64,000 nt of DNA, from NCBI GenBank assembly GCA_964619315.1, contig CAZUEH010000001.1, forward strand, positions 124,001 to 188,000, written 5' to 3'. Source of the DNA: Fimisoma sp964619315 (GTDB lineage: Bacteria > Bacillota > Clostridia > Peptostreptococcales > Anaerovoracaceae). The notes under the pieces are model-generated. The model made no database searches, was not told the origin of the DNA, and saw nothing but the letters and a program-made list of their open reading frames with translations. Of this stretch, positions 1-10,600 are shown in pieces (position 1 is the first letter of the stretch; the number at the start of each line of letters is the position of its first letter). Both the position numbers and the translations under genes were made by a program.

Positions 1-732
1 ATTAGTTGCTTTAGCGCCGTAGTAACTGTCATTTGGAGTTAATTTAACTTCTTTGAACGAATCGTAAGAATCGAACTTATACTGCCCTGTCCCTACTGGT
101 TTGAAGTTTTCTATATCTCTTATAAATGTTCCCACACTGGAGGTTTTGTTGCCTTGCACTATCGGAAAGGTTAGATCATCCAAAGAGCAGTTATAGTTGT
201 TGTTAAAATAAATTCTCACATTTAAGTCATCTTTTACACTTACACTATGGATTTTAGCTGCATTCTCATAATACAGACCTGATGAACCTTGCGCCTTGAT
301 TACGTTTACCGTAAATCTAACATCAGAAGTCGTAAAGGCTTTGCCATCATGCCAAGTAATTCCAGCTTTTAGTTTTAAATCAACAAATGCTTTTTCTGTA
401 TCTACAGTATAGTTTTCAACTAAATCTCCTGCTACATTCAAGTTATCAGTATATTCAAACAAGCTACTATACATCAGTTTAGAAAGATAGTATGTGTCTT
501 CTGATTTGGAAACTAAAGGATTTAGCGTATCAAAAGATGCCGCAGCAAAGGATATTGTCCCTTGATCCTCATATTTTAGTGTTGGGTCAAGCTCTAAAAC
601 TTCTTCTTTATATATGTTTACACTTGAAATTGCTACAATTATGAGTGCAATAACAACGACTATGTACAGCCAGTACTTTTGTGCAAATTTAAAAGCTTTG
701 GATTCTAAAAATTCATCTTTTTTAAATTTCAT
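1..732 (-). CDS. Peptide/nickel ABC transporter substrate-binding protein (family 5), partial
   Basis: This is the N-terminal 244 residues of an extracellular solute-binding protein; the gene runs off the left edge. The start MKFKKDEF is followed by one hydrophobic segment (about residues 18-36, WLYIVVVIALIIVAI), which is an uncleaved anchor or signal and has no lipobox Cys. The mature part has family-5 (OppA/DppA-like) hallmarks: FDTLNPLVS near the start, then VDLKLKAGITWHDGKAFTTSDV, the segment that marks these peptide-binding proteins. The ATG overlaps the end of coaE by 11 bases, so the two are probably cotranscribed. The missing C-terminus and any permease genes lie outside the window. 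The family is fairly certain; the substrate is not known. Confidence 0.8.
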   Translation of the reverse strand, partial: MKFKKDEFLESKAFKFAQKYWLYIVVVIALIIVAISSVNIYKEEVLELDPTLKYEDQGTISFAAASFDTLNPLVSKSEDTYYLSKLMYSSLFEYTDNLNVAGDLVENYTVDTEKAFVDLKLKAGITWHDGKAFTTSDVRFTVNVIKAQGSSGLYYENAAKIHSVSVKDDLNVRIYFNNNYNCSLDDLTFPIVQGNKTSSVGTFIRDIENFKPVGTGQYKFDSYDSFKEVKLTPNDSYYGAKATN

Positions 733-1324
733 TATGTATCCTTTCAAGTTGTTTTTCTATTTCCCTTCGCGTGTCCTCAATCGATTCTGAGTTGTCAATA
801 ATAACATTGCTTAATTTTTTCTTTTCAATTTCGGACATTTGGCTGTTTATGCGTGAAATTATCTGTTCTTCGGACAGCCCGTCTCTCGCCTTTACCCTGT
901 CGATTCTCTTTATTAAATCTGTTGTAACTAGCCAGTTTTCGTCGGCAAGATTTTCAAGACCACACTCAAATAATAAAGGGGCATCAATAACAACAATGTC
1001 TTTTGTTCCGGAGGCTTTAAGTTCAATAAGCCTCTCTTTTACTTCTTCAACAGCCTTTTGAGTCACAATATTTTGCAACCTTTCAAGGGCGTCTTTGTCG
1101 TTGAACACTAAGTCGCCAAGGGCTTTTCTGTCAAGCTTCCCTTTGGAAATAAGGTATTGCTCGCCAAATTCTCTTGCAATTTCTTCAATAGCAACAGAAC
1201 CGTCTTCGGTGATTTTTCTTGCAATTATGTCTGCATCTAAAATTATGCAACCTTTTTCTTTTAGTAGGCTTGATACGGTAGATTTACCTGTGCCAATGCC
1301 TCCCGTTAGTCCAATTGTTTTCAT
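722..1324 (-). CDS. coaE: Dephospho-CoA kinase
   Basis: Catalyses the last step of coenzyme A synthesis, phosphorylating the ribose 3'-hydroxyl of dephospho-CoA with ATP in the cytosol. The P-loop GGIGTGKST is at residues 8-16, followed by the family's ILDADIIAR segment (substrate binding) and VVIDAPLLFE in the central part. The length of 200 residues is normal. I chose the ATG at 1324 (MKTIGLTGG). A TTG three codons upstream (1333) is in frame and abuts the polA stop, but neither has a strong ribosome site. It lies directly downstream of polA on the same strand, a common arrangement in Firmicutes, and overlaps the following peptide-binding gene by 11 bases. Confidence 0.96.
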   Translation of the reverse strand: MKTIGLTGGIGTGKSTVSSLLKEKGCIILDADIIARKITEDGSVAIEEIAREFGEQYLISKGKLDRKALGDLVFNDKDALERLQNIVTQKAVEEVKERLIELKASGTKDIVVIDAPLLFECGLENLADENWLVTTDLIKRIDRVKARDGLSEEQIISRINSQMSEIEKKKLSNVIIDNSESIEDTRREIEKQLERIHNEI

Positions 1325-1333
1325 TTTTACCAA

Positions 1334-3994
1334 CTACTTTAAGTCATACCATGTGTAACCTTCATTAACGTCTGCCACTAGCTTTACAGAAAGGCTTATA
1401 GCTTCTTCCATGTTAGTTCTAAGCAATGATTTTACTTGCTCGGCATCCTTTTTAGGTGCGCATAATATAAGTTCATCATGCACCTGAAGTAAAAGCTTGG
1501 TATCCGGGAAGTTTTCCTTTAATTCATTATAAACTTTTATCATTGCAATTTTTATAATATCAGCGGCGCTTCCTTGGATTGGGCTGTTCATAGCCAATCT
1601 CTCACCTAACTGTCTTACCATATATGCTGATGCATTTATCTCATGTATAGGTCTTTTTCTTCCAAGAATAGTTTCAGAATAACCTTTTTCTTTGCAACTT
1701 GCAATTTGCTCATCCATATATTCTTTCACTTTTACATATTTTGCGAAGTATTCATTTATATAGTTTTCTGCTTCTTTTCTAGAAATATGTAGCTCTTCGC
1801 TAAGGCCAAAACCACTCATTCCATAGATCACACCAAAATTAACGGCTTTCGCTCTGCTTCTCTCTTGTTGTGTCACTTTGTCAAATGGTATTCCTAAGAC
1901 TCTAGAGGCAGTCAATTTGTGAATATCATCTCCTCTATTAAAAGCACTTATTAACTCTTCATCACCAGATAAGTGCGCTAAAACTCTAAGTTCAATCTGA
2001 GAATAGTCAGCACCAATAAGAATATGTTCTTCATCATCTGCTGTAAATGCTTTTCGCAAAGTTCTTCCAAGCTCTTGTCTGATTGGAATGTTTTGGAGGT
2101 TTGGCTCTGTACAACTCATTCTTCCCGTTGTTGTAACGGTTTGCTGAAAATGAGCTCTTATTCTGCCGTCTTCGCCTATAAGTGGCATCATTCCTTCAAC
2201 ATAAGTCGAATTAAGCTTTGAAAGATTTCTATATTCTAAAACTTCTTTTACTATTGGATGTTGGTCTTTAATTTTATCTAATATTTCTGCATTAGTACTA
2301 TATCCCCTCTTTGTTTTCTTGCCAAAGGGAAGTTGCAAATCTTCAAATAGTATGTTGCCCATTTGCATTGGAGAATTAATATTAAAAGATTTTCCAGCAT
2401 GTTCATATATAGTATTTTCAAGAAGTGAGAGTTTTTCTTTTAACTCTCCTCCAAGGGTCTTCAAGAATTGACCATTAACTTTGACTCCCTCTTTTTCCAT
2501 AGAGGCAAGCACTTCGATAAGAGGCAGTTCTGCTTGAATAAAGACCTGCATTAATCCTTCTTCTTCAAGTTTCGCATCCTCAATTTCGATAAGTTTTCTT
2601 ACTACCTGACCAATTTTAACACCATAGTCTAATACTTTTTTGCGACTATCTTCAAACATATCCAGCTGATCGCTGCCAGTCATAATATCTTCTTGAGATT
2701 CAATATCACAATGGAGTCTTTCAATGGCCAAGTTTTTTAATTCGTATTTGTTTCTTGATGGGTCTAGAACATATTCAGCTATGGACGAATCAAACACAAC
2801 ATTATACTGTGATAGTCCAAAAAACATGAGAGAATATAAGTCATCTTTTATCTCATGCCCAATAAGGTTTAGGTTCAATTGGTTAAGTTGTTCGATTATG
2901 TTTTCAATCTTTATCAAAACAGCGTCTACAAAATAGGCGCTAGTTTGATCCATCAAAAATATGCCTTCTATAAAAGGTGGCTTAACATGGTCTATGTTCC
3001 CTACCACTTTAATATAGACGGACTCTTTATCCTTTAAGTCTTTCAACTTTGAAAGATCTTCAACAGTTTCAATAATAGTTTTTTCTATTTCAACTGTTTC
3101 AAAAGAATCAAGTTCTTCCTTAGTCGGAGCTATTTTTAGCTTTTTTAAGAAGCTGTTAAATTCTAATTTCGTGTATATTTCAATCAGCTTGTCATAGTCA
3201 GGCTCTTCCATCTTTAGTCTTTCTATTTCAATTTCAATAGGAACATTGACGTTGATGGTTGCAAGGCGTCTGCTCATGAGAGCAAGCTGTGAGTTTTCTT
3301 CTATTTTGTTTCGTAATTTTTCTGCGGCTATTTCTTCTGTATGGGCTAACATATTGTCCATTGACCCAAACTGTTCCAGTAATTTTATACCTGTTTTTTC
3401 TCCTACCCCTGGGACTCCAGGAATATTATCCGAAGAATCTCCCATAAGGCCTTTGAGATCTATAAATTGCTTAGGCGTCAAGCCATAGCGCTCGTTCATT
3501 TTTTCGGGATCATATAGCTCAAAATCTGTAATCCCTCTTTTAGTTATTAGAACTTGTGTATTGTCGGTAACAAGTTGAAGAGCATCTTTATCTCCCGTTA
3601 TAATAAGAGGTTTGATTCCTGCTTCTTCACCAATTCTTGCTACAGTTCCAATTATATCGTCGGCCTCATATCCTTCCATTTCAAGGATTTCAATATTCAA
3701 TGCTCTTAGAACATCTTTAATTAGAGGCATTTGCATAGCAAGTTCAGGAGGCATAGCCTTTCTGCCTGCTTTGTATTCTTCATATTCTATATGACGAAAA
3801 GTGGGGGCCTTAAGATCAAAAGCAACTGTCAAATACTCAGGCTCATAATCATTTTGTATCTTTTGCAGCATGTTGAGAAACCCATAAATCCCTTGAGTAT
3901 AGATACCCTCTCTGGTTATCATAGGTCTTTGAACTGCATAATACGCCCTGTTTATAAGGCTGTTGCCGTCGATGATGACAATCTTCTTGTTCAT
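1334..3994 (-). CDS. polA: DNA polymerase I (proofreading domain degenerate)
   Basis: Replication and repair polymerase of 886 residues. The N-terminal 5' nuclease (about 1-290) shows DGNSLINRAYYA, the GYEADDIIGT acid patch, ITGDKDALQLV and the helix-hairpin-helix GVPGVGEKTGIKLL. The middle (about 300-460) is the 3'-5' exonuclease fold, but the ExoI DxE motif is absent (YIKVVGN stands at the expected place), so proofreading is probably lost, as in Bacillus and Taq enzymes. The polymerase domain has motif A DYSQIELRVLAHLSGD, motif B RAKAVNFGVIYGMSGFGLS and motif C VHDEL. The ATG at 3994 has a GGGGG ribosome site five bases upstream; a GTG at 4006 is the only other candidate and overlaps that site. 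It is followed by coaE. Confidence 0.97.
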   Translation of the reverse strand: MNKKIVIIDGNSLINRAYYAVQRPMITREGIYTQGIYGFLNMLQKIQNDYEPEYLTVAFDLKAPTFRHIEYEEYKAGRKAMPPELAMQMPLIKDVLRALNIEILEMEGYEADDIIGTVARIGEEAGIKPLIITGDKDALQLVTDNTQVLITKRGITDFELYDPEKMNERYGLTPKQFIDLKGLMGDSSDNIPGVPGVGEKTGIKLLEQFGSMDNMLAHTEEIAAEKLRNKIEENSQLALMSRRLATINVNVPIEIEIERLKMEEPDYDKLIEIYTKLEFNSFLKKLKIAPTKEELDSFETVEIEKTIIETVEDLSKLKDLKDKESVYIKVVGNIDHVKPPFIEGIFLMDQTSAYFVDAVLIKIENIIEQLNQLNLNLIGHEIKDDLYSLMFFGLSQYNVVFDSSIAEYVLDPSRNKYELKNLAIERLHCDIESQEDIMTGSDQLDMFEDSRKKVLDYGVKIGQVVRKLIEIEDAKLEEEGLMQVFIQAELPLIEVLASMEKEGVKVNGQFLKTLGGELKEKLSLLENTIYEHAGKSFNINSPMQMGNILFEDLQLPFGKKTKRGYSTNAEILDKIKDQHPIVKEVLEYRNLSKLNSTYVEGMMPLIGEDGRIRAHFQQTVTTTGRMSCTEPNLQNIPIRQELGRTLRKAFTADDEEHILIGADYSQIELRVLAHLSGDEELISAFNRGDDIHKLTASRVLGIPFDKVTQQERSRAKAVNFGVIYGMSGFGLSEELHISRKEAENYINEYFAKYVKVKEYMDEQIASCKEKGYSETILGRKRPIHEINASAYMVRQLGERLAMNSPIQGSAADIIKIAMIKVYNELKENFPDTKLLLQVHDELILCAPKKDAEQVKSLLRTNMEEAISLSVKLVADVNEGYTWYDLK

Positions 3995-4014
3995 AATGTC
4001 CCCCACTCTAATAT

Positions 4015-5619
4015 TTAAGCTATTATTTGATATGCGTAGTAAATAGCAATTATTACACCTACAATTGACTCTCCGCCTAAAAGGCCAGAAGCAATAATAG
4101 TTCCTTTTCCGTCCTTTTCAAACTTTGGTACGAATTTATCTACCACAAACCTAATTGCACCACCGATTGCTGCGGTAGCTGACAAATAGAATGGCAAATA
4201 TACACCAAGACCCAATGTAATTACTGGGAAGTTGAGACAATAAAGTATTGTAGCAACTATCAATCCAATAACAAAGGCTGGTATGTTGGAAATTCCCCCT
4301 ACCATGGCCGCTACTGCAGACGCTTGAGCAGCTGGGAACATTTCGCCTCCGAATGCTTCAGAGCCGTAAGCCTTTATTATTACAAACAGAATCAATACAG
4401 AAACAACTCCACCGATTAGTCCGCCGACTACTTCAGCGATCCATTGTGCTTTCGGATCAGTTTTCAATATATGTCCTGCTTTGAAGTCATTCATAACGTC
4501 GCCTACAAGACCACATGCAACTGCTACTACTGCGGCTACATAGAAAGATTCTACTTCGCCGATATTAGACGCTGCGCTGGCCGCTATTAAGACGATAATG
4601 CCGAAGATTTCCATTGGGTTGATTCCCGACTGGCCTACACATTGTGCAGACATCGAAGTGGTTAACCAAGTACCCAATATGGTAATTATTGAAGCAACAA
4701 TTCCCATGTCTGTAACTACTGTAAACACAAAGGCCAATATGACCATAACAATTGGTGCCCAACGCATATTGATGAAATTATCTCCAAGCTCGTCTTTGCT
4801 AAACATGGATCCAAAGATATCTTTAGCCTTAGGAATTATTCCCTTTACTAGAATCCCCAATCCTGTTCCAACCATAAGACCTATTCCAAGAGAGGACTTA
4901 ATGTTAGCAGCTACTAATGAATCCCATAATCCAAGTTCCACTCCGCCAATAAGGATACCAAAATCTCCTATCAATGCTCCTAAGAACCACACCCCTATTA
5001 CTACAGGTCCAATAATATAACCAATAGATATAAGCATAGGAGAAAGCCATATGCCTACAAATGATCCGTAAGCAGCAGTCTTTGCACTCATTACAGTAGC
5101 AACGATCTTCATCTTCCAATCTCTTAGATATGTGAAGATTCCAGCTACTGCCATTGAAATAAATAATAGAGAAACTTTCTTTGAACCTTTATCGCTTACC
5201 TCGAGAGTCGCTGCGGCAGCTTGTCCCATTGCGAATGGTAGTTCCTTAGTTTCTATAAAGTACTTTCTAAATAACGCTGTGAAAATAAGCCCCAGAATTA
5301 CTCCTCCTAGGGTTACGCCCAATAAGGCCCAAAAGCTCACTTCTGCGTCAGGATTAAGCATCCAAATACCAGGGATGGTGAAAGCCAATCCTCCGGCTAC
5401 CATGGCACCTGCTGACATTGCAGTTTGTGTTACATTGATTTCTTGCAAATTTGTGTTGCCACATAGTTTTAGAATAAACATGGAAACTAGTACCACAAAC
5501 ATTATTGGCCAAGGAACTGAACTTAGTTTCAAGGCAATAAACATGGTGCTCATAGTTAAAATTATGCTGCCAAGAGCTCCGATTATAAGCCCTCTAGCAG
5601 TCAGTTGTCTATCTGACAT
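4015..5619 (-). CDS. OPT-family oligopeptide transporter
   Basis: Integral membrane protein of 534 residues with about 14 hydrophobic segments. The N-terminal block, including TNLQEINVTQTAMSAGAMVA (about 55-75) and FTIPGIWML, is typical of the bacterial OPT (oligopeptide/metal-chelate transporter) family. The later glycine-rich helices and the end (FEKDGKGTIIASGLLGGESIVGV) also fit. The family usually imports small peptides or metal chelates with protons; the substrate cannot be told from sequence. The start has AAAGGAG upstream and overlaps the formate-channel gene by 11 bases, so the two are translated from one message. At 534 residues it is among the shorter members. Confidence 0.85.
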   Translation of the reverse strand: MSDRQLTARGLIIGALGSIILTMSTMFIALKLSSVPWPIMFVVLVSMFILKLCGNTNLQEINVTQTAMSAGAMVAGGLAFTIPGIWMLNPDAEVSFWALLGVTLGGVILGLIFTALFRKYFIETKELPFAMGQAAAATLEVSDKGSKKVSLLFISMAVAGIFTYLRDWKMKIVATVMSAKTAAYGSFVGIWLSPMLISIGYIIGPVVIGVWFLGALIGDFGILIGGVELGLWDSLVAANIKSSLGIGLMVGTGLGILVKGIIPKAKDIFGSMFSKDELGDNFINMRWAPIVMVILAFVFTVVTDMGIVASIITILGTWLTTSMSAQCVGQSGINPMEIFGIIVLIAASAASNIGEVESFYVAAVVAVACGLVGDVMNDFKAGHILKTDPKAQWIAEVVGGLIGGVVSVLILFVIIKAYGSEAFGGEMFPAAQASAVAAMVGGISNIPAFVIGLIVATILYCLNFPVITLGLGVYLPFYLSATAAIGGAIRFVVDKFVPKFEKDGKGTIIASGLLGGESIVGVIIAIYYAYQIIA

Positions 5620-6454
5620 TTTTGTTTTCTCCTTTTTTTAGAGGAAGCCAGTATGCTAATGCTACAAATACCACTCCTCCTATGATATTACCTAATGTTA
5701 CAGGGACAAGATTGTTGACCGCCATACCCTGCCATGTAAGATTTGCCATCGCTTCTGATGCAACCCCTGAAAGTGTCACAAAAGTCTCATTAGCTTTTGC
5801 GAAGATTCCAGCAGGTATAAAATACATATTTGCAACACTATGCTCGAACCCACAAGTTACAAATATCCATATAGGGAAAAATGATGCTAAAACCTTACCT
5901 GATGTAGATGATGCACCAGTTGCGCACCATACAGCTAAGCACACAAGCCAGTTACATAAAACACCAGAAACTATACACTGTAAGAAAGTCATATTAACTT
6001 TTCCTGCAGCCACCTTAATAGTGAAAGCTCCAAGCATATCTGCTCCAGAAGTGAACATTCCTGTGTTATACACCATCCATACAATGATTAAGCTACCTAC
6101 GAAATTAGCTATATAAACGATTACCCAATTCCTTAGAATTTTAGAAACAGTAATTTTCTTTTCCATTAAAGCCAATGGCATCAGGCAGTTGCCTGTGAAT
6201 AATTCTGCTCCCCCAAGGGTTACCATAATAAGTCCACCTGTAAATATGGTCCCTGACAAAATCTTTCCTAGTCCAAAAGTGTTAGGGTCCATTAATAAAT
6301 TAAATACACTCATATTTGCAGCAGCTCCTGCGAAAGCCACATAAGCACCCGCTAGTATACCCATAAGAAATAGTCTTCTAACAGTGCTATTTGCTTTGGC
6401 CACACTGCCGGCTACCGATGCTTCCAATATTTCCACCGGTTTTAAATGATTCAT
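5609..6454 (-). CDS. Formate/nitrite transporter (FNT) family channel
   Basis: A pentameric FNT-type anion channel of 281 residues with six expected membrane helices. Family signatures are visible: LFLMGILAGAYVAFAGAAANMSV in the first helix, GGAELFTGNCLMP (about residues 90-102, the classic FNT signature with the gate-loop region) and the second half VANMYFIPAGIFAK with conserved Asn and His nearby (GFEHSVANMYF). In a fermenting anaerobe formate is the likeliest substrate, but nitrite or hydrosulfide cannot be excluded. It is the first gene of a two-gene unit with the OPT transporter. A perfect dyad lies about 60 bases upstream of the start. Confidence 0.88.
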   Translation of the reverse strand: MNHLKPVEILEASVAGSVAKANSTVRRLFLMGILAGAYVAFAGAAANMSVFNLLMDPNTFGLGKILSGTIFTGGLIMVTLGGAELFTGNCLMPLALMEKKITVSKILRNWVIVYIANFVGSLIIVWMVYNTGMFTSGADMLGAFTIKVAAGKVNMTFLQCIVSGVLCNWLVCLAVWCATGASSTSGKVLASFFPIWIFVTCGFEHSVANMYFIPAGIFAKANETFVTLSGVASEAMANLTWQGMAVNNLVPVTLGNIIGGVVFVALAYWLPLKKGENKNVR

Positions 6455-6511
6455 TGTTACGTACCTTACCTTTTCTTTTTTATAATTAACGGATATATTC
6501 TATACTATTTA

Positions 6512-6526
6512 GTAGTCTTTGACTAC
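6512..6526. promoter_or_regulatory. Perfect 6-3-6 dyad upstream of the FNT gene
   Basis: GTAGTC-TTT-GACTAC is a perfect inverted repeat about 60 bases before the FNT start. A TATAGAAT-like -10 lies just downstream on the minus strand. The position suggests an operator or activator site; the factor is unknown. Confidence 0.35.
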
Positions 6527-6586
6527 CCCCTTTTATTAAATTATTATTTTTTTCACAAAGTTACCAATTCTTCCCAAATCACCCTC

Positions 6587-6618
6587 AAAAAACAAAAACC
6601 AACAGTTTGATCTGTTGG
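6587..6618 (-). terminator. Rho-independent terminator of the structured RNA
   Basis: On the minus strand CCAACAG-ATCAAA-CTGTTGG is followed by TTTTTGTTTTTT. It is a 7 bp stem with a strong U-tract, placed exactly at the end of the structured RNA. Confidence 0.88.
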
Positions 6619-6802
6619 AATTTTGACCCCGGAATACCGTCAAGGATATAATTGATGCCCTATCAACGATAGGTGGGTATCTTGTTTCTAACCTCTGTCT
6701 TCCTCTAATCAAGGAGGCCTGACATAACGCTTTGAAAACTGCAGATTCCCAAATGCAAAACTGTAGGTTCAATTATGAGTCCTTAACGCGTAGCCCAGGA
6801 GT
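6619..6802 (-). ncRNA. Structured non-coding RNA, 6S RNA-like
   Basis: No conserved reading frame covers this stretch, but the minus strand folds into one long interrupted rod. From the outside in I can pair CCTGG with CCGGG, TAC with GTA, GTTAAGGA with TCCTTGAC, ATAATTGA with TCAATTAT, AACCT with AGGTT, and a terminal hairpin TGTC..CCTC/GAGG..GACA. A side hairpin CCTATC-GTT-GATAGG lies on the 3' side. A terminator follows at once. Length (about 185-200 bases), the single-rod shape with a central bulge and the isolated position between yebC and the FNT gene fit 6S RNA, the regulator of sigma-70-type RNA polymerase. The name is uncertain; another structured RNA class is possible. Confidence 0.55.
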
Positions 6803-6837
6803 AATTTTAATTTAAGTCTAATTAAATTCAGGCAAAA

Positions 6838-7566
6838 CTATTCCTCATATAAGTCGATGGAACAATTTGTATATACCTTTTGAACATCGTCATTATCCTC
6901 TAAAATTTCAATCATCTTCGCCAACTTTTTGATGTCTCCTGGTTCTTTAGGTGTTGATTCCATCGAAGGCACCTGCTCAACGTCTGATTCCACTATCTCG
7001 TATCCGCCGTCACTCAATGCATGGTGTACATCCATATGAGTTGCAGGGTCGGTTATGATTTCAAAACTATCATCATGAACAACCATGTCGTCTGCTCCAG
7101 CTTCTAAAGCTGCCTCAAGCAAACTATCCTCATCTATATCATCAGTTTTTTCAATAAGGATCATACCCTTTCTTGAGAACATATATGACACACAACCCGG
7201 TGACCCTAAGTTGCCTCCATATTTGTCAAATGTGGATCTAACTGAAGATGTAGTCCTGTTAGTATTATCTGTAAGAGCCTCAACTATTACTGCCACTCCT
7301 GCTACTCCGTAACCTTCAAACTTTAGCTCTTCGTAAGTTTCTCCGGCTAATTCTCCGGTTCCCTTTTTTATTGCTCTGTTGATGTTATCATTAGGCATTG
7401 AAATGCCCTTAGCTTTTTCTATTGCCAATCTTAGCGCCGAGTTATATTCAGGATCTCCTCCGTCTTTAGCCGCAACTGTTATTGCTCTTGCATATTTTGT
7501 GAAATTTGCTGCTTTTTTTGAATCTTGTGCCGCTTTTCTTCCGGCAATTGTACCGTGTCTTCCCAT
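6838..7566 (-). CDS. yebC: YebC/PmpR (TACO1) family protein
   Basis: 242 residues, standard for the family. The N-terminus MGRHGTIAGRKAAQDSKKA is the family hallmark, followed by KYARAITVAAK, the MPNDNINRAIKKGTG segment and NRTTSSVRSTFDKYGGNLG. Members were first described as DNA-binding regulators; more recent work points to a role in translation at difficult peptide stretches such as polyproline. Start choice is clear: AGGAGGT lies upstream of the ATG. It is encoded alone, downstream of the activase gene and upstream of the structured RNA. Confidence 0.95.
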   Translation of the reverse strand: MGRHGTIAGRKAAQDSKKAANFTKYARAITVAAKDGGDPEYNSALRLAIEKAKGISMPNDNINRAIKKGTGELAGETYEELKFEGYGVAGVAVIVEALTDNTNRTTSSVRSTFDKYGGNLGSPGCVSYMFSRKGMILIEKTDDIDEDSLLEAALEAGADDMVVHDDSFEIITDPATHMDVHHALSDGGYEIVESDVEQVPSMESTPKEPGDIKKLAKMIEILEDNDDVQKVYTNCSIDLYEE

Positions 7567-7652
7567 GGAGACACCTCCTAACCAACTTGAAATTTTTATG
7601 AAATAATTATATCACTAGTGATGCTCCTTTTCAAGTTCTTGTTCACGAACAG

Positions 7653-10600
7653 TTAAGCATCCATACCTCTGTGGGCAGCTGACATCATAAGCTTAATACG
7701 ATTCAGCTGGTTGGTATCACTAGCTCCTGGGTCATAATCAATGGCCACAATATTAGCTTGCGGAAAAAGTTCTCTAATAGGTTTAATCATTCCTTTTCCA
7801 GTAACATGGTTTGGCAAACATGCAAATGGCTGTAAGCAAGCTATATTTGTTACACCGCTTTTAATCAGTTCAATCATTTCTCCTGTCAATAGCCATCCTT
7901 CGCCACATTGATTTCCTATCGAAGCAATTTGAGATGCTTCCTTAGCAGTATTCTCAATATAGAACGGTTCATCAAACCGTTTGCTCTTTCTAAGCGCCTT
8001 TCTAAGAGGTTTTCGGAACCATTCGGCCACAAATAAGGCGATTTGATTAACCTTATATTCTTTGTACGAACCTGACAGCTTTTCGTAATTAAACTTCTTA
8101 CTGTACATTCCGTATAAGAAAAAGTCGATAAAATCTAATACAACCGCTTCTCCACCTTCTTTTTCAATAATGTCAACTATGTTGTTATTTGCATCTGGAT
8201 GGTACTTTACTAAGATTTCTCCTACTACACCAACCTTTGGTTTTTTAACATCGTTGAGCGGAAGCTCGTCATATTCTTTTACTATTTTCTTTATCAGTTT
8301 TTTGTATGTGGAAAGTTTACCGTCTACACAATTCTGGAAAATCTCTTTTTCATATTTTTTCATTATTGCTTCGGCACTTCCTGGAACTTTTTCATATGGT
8401 CTTATAGCGTATAGAACCCTTTGGAAAAGGTCTCCATACACAGCTGACATAATAATTCTCTTTCCGAGGGTCACATCTATTTTGAATCCTGGATTCGATT
8501 CAAGGCCAACCATATTAAAAGAAATAACTGGAACTTGCTCCATATTCAAATCTTTTAGGGCTTTTCTTAATAAGGCAACGTAATTGCTGGCTCTGCATCC
8601 GCCTCCTGTTTGAGACATTATAAGGGCTGTCTTATCTAAATCATACTCCCCTGATTTGAGAGTACTTATCATCATACCAAGTGTTACAAGGGTCGGATAA
8701 CAAGCATCATTATTTATATACTTCAGTCCTTCATCAACGGCACTTTTTTCAACCTTTGGCATAAGAACAGCATTGTATCCGCAAGCTTTTAAAGCAACTT
8801 CCATATACTTAAAATGAAGTGGTGCCATCTGTGGGACAATGATAGTATACTCTTTCTTCATTTCCTCAGTAAAGGCTCTTCTTTTGTATGCTTTTGGATT
8901 GTGTTTGTGAGTTACGCCATTTCTAGTTCTTTCTTCGATAGCTGCTTTTAGGGAACGTATTCTGATTCTTGCTGCGCCCAAATTAGTTCCTTCATCTATC
9001 TTTAAGGCTGTATATAGTTTCTTGTTGTTTTCAAGGATTTCTTCTACCTGATCTGTTGTAACTGCATCAACTCCGCATCCAAAAGAATTGAGCTGGACAA
9101 ATTCAACGTCTGAACGAGTTCCTGCAAAGTCGGCAGCTTTGTACAACCTTGAATGGTACATCCATTGGTCTAAAACTCTTACTGGCCTAGCCAGGTCCCC
9201 TAGATGACATATAGAGTCCTCGGAAAGAACCGCTAAATCATATGATGTAATCATCTTATTGATGCCGTGATTTATTTCCTTATCTAAGTGATACGGTCTG
9301 CCTGAAAGAATTACTGCTTTTTTGCCGTGCTCTTCTATGTACTTTAGAGCTGCTTCTCCAGCGTCACGCACGTCTTGTTTGAATTTTGTGTCTTCAGCCC
9401 TCGCCGCAATAACAGCTTCCCTGATTTCTTTCTCAGGAATGCCCTTTGCAGATAAAATTTCTTTTAACCTTTTAGTAAGCCTCTCGTCATCATCGTATGG
9501 AATGAATGGATGAGAAAACTCAACTCCAGCAGCCACAAAAGTTTCATTCATATTGTTAGCAATCACCTCTGGATATGTGGCGACTACTGGACAATTATAA
9601 TGGTTTTGTGCTCCTTCGTCCTCTTTCTGCTCATAGTTAATACATGGATAGAAAATCCACTTTTCTCCCATGTCGACTAAAGTCTTGATGTGCCCATGAA
9701 CAATCTTGGCTGGGTAACATGCTGTGTCGGAAGAAATAGTATCTATTCCCTTTTCATAAAGCTCTTTTGAGGAGTTCGGTGACAATACCACCTTGAACCC
9801 AAGGTTCGTAAAGAACGTGAACCAAAACGGATAGTTCTCATAAAGATTGAGGACTCTTGGAATAGCAACATGTCCTCTCTTAGCCAAATTGTCTTCTAAC
9901 GGCTCGTAGTCGAATAATCTTTTTAGTTTATATTCATAAAGGTCTGGCAATTCACCATCAGCTTGAGTTTTGCCTTCTCCCTTTTCACACCTGTTTCCTG
10001 TAATATATTTTTTGCCATCTTCAAATTTTGTTACAGTAAGCATGCAATTGTTCTCGCACAATTTGCACCTTGCATTAGAAGTTCCAGCAGTAAAGCCTCG
10101 AAGCTGCTCAACTGTAGCAACCGTTGAAATATGTCCTTCATCATAGTTAGTTAAGGAATTAAGGGCACAACCATATGCCCCCATTATTCCAGAAATATCA
10201 GGACGCACTACTTCTTTGCCTAATACTATTTCGATAGCTCTTAGCACCGATTCGTTGAGGAAAGTACCTCCTTGAACTACTATTTTTTCTCCAGCTTCAT
10301 CAGCATTCCTTAATTTTATGACCTTATACAAAGCATTTTTTATAACAGAAAAAGAAAGTCCTGCAGCTATATCGCTTATTTCGGCGCCTTCCTTTTGTGC
10401 TTGTTTTACCATAGAATTCATGAATACCGTGCATCTTGTTCCAAGGTCTACAGGTTGCTTTGCATCAAGTCCTACTTTGGCAAAGTCTTCTACCGACATT
10501 TCTACAGATTTTGCATAGGTTTCTATGAATGATCCGCAGCCTGAAGAACAAGCCTCATTGAGCATGATGCTATAAATGGCATGATCTTTTATTTTCATGC

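Noticed and set aside
6536..6772. A 78-codon minus-strand open frame
   Set aside because: It lies inside the structured RNA and its terminator, and the product has no coding look.
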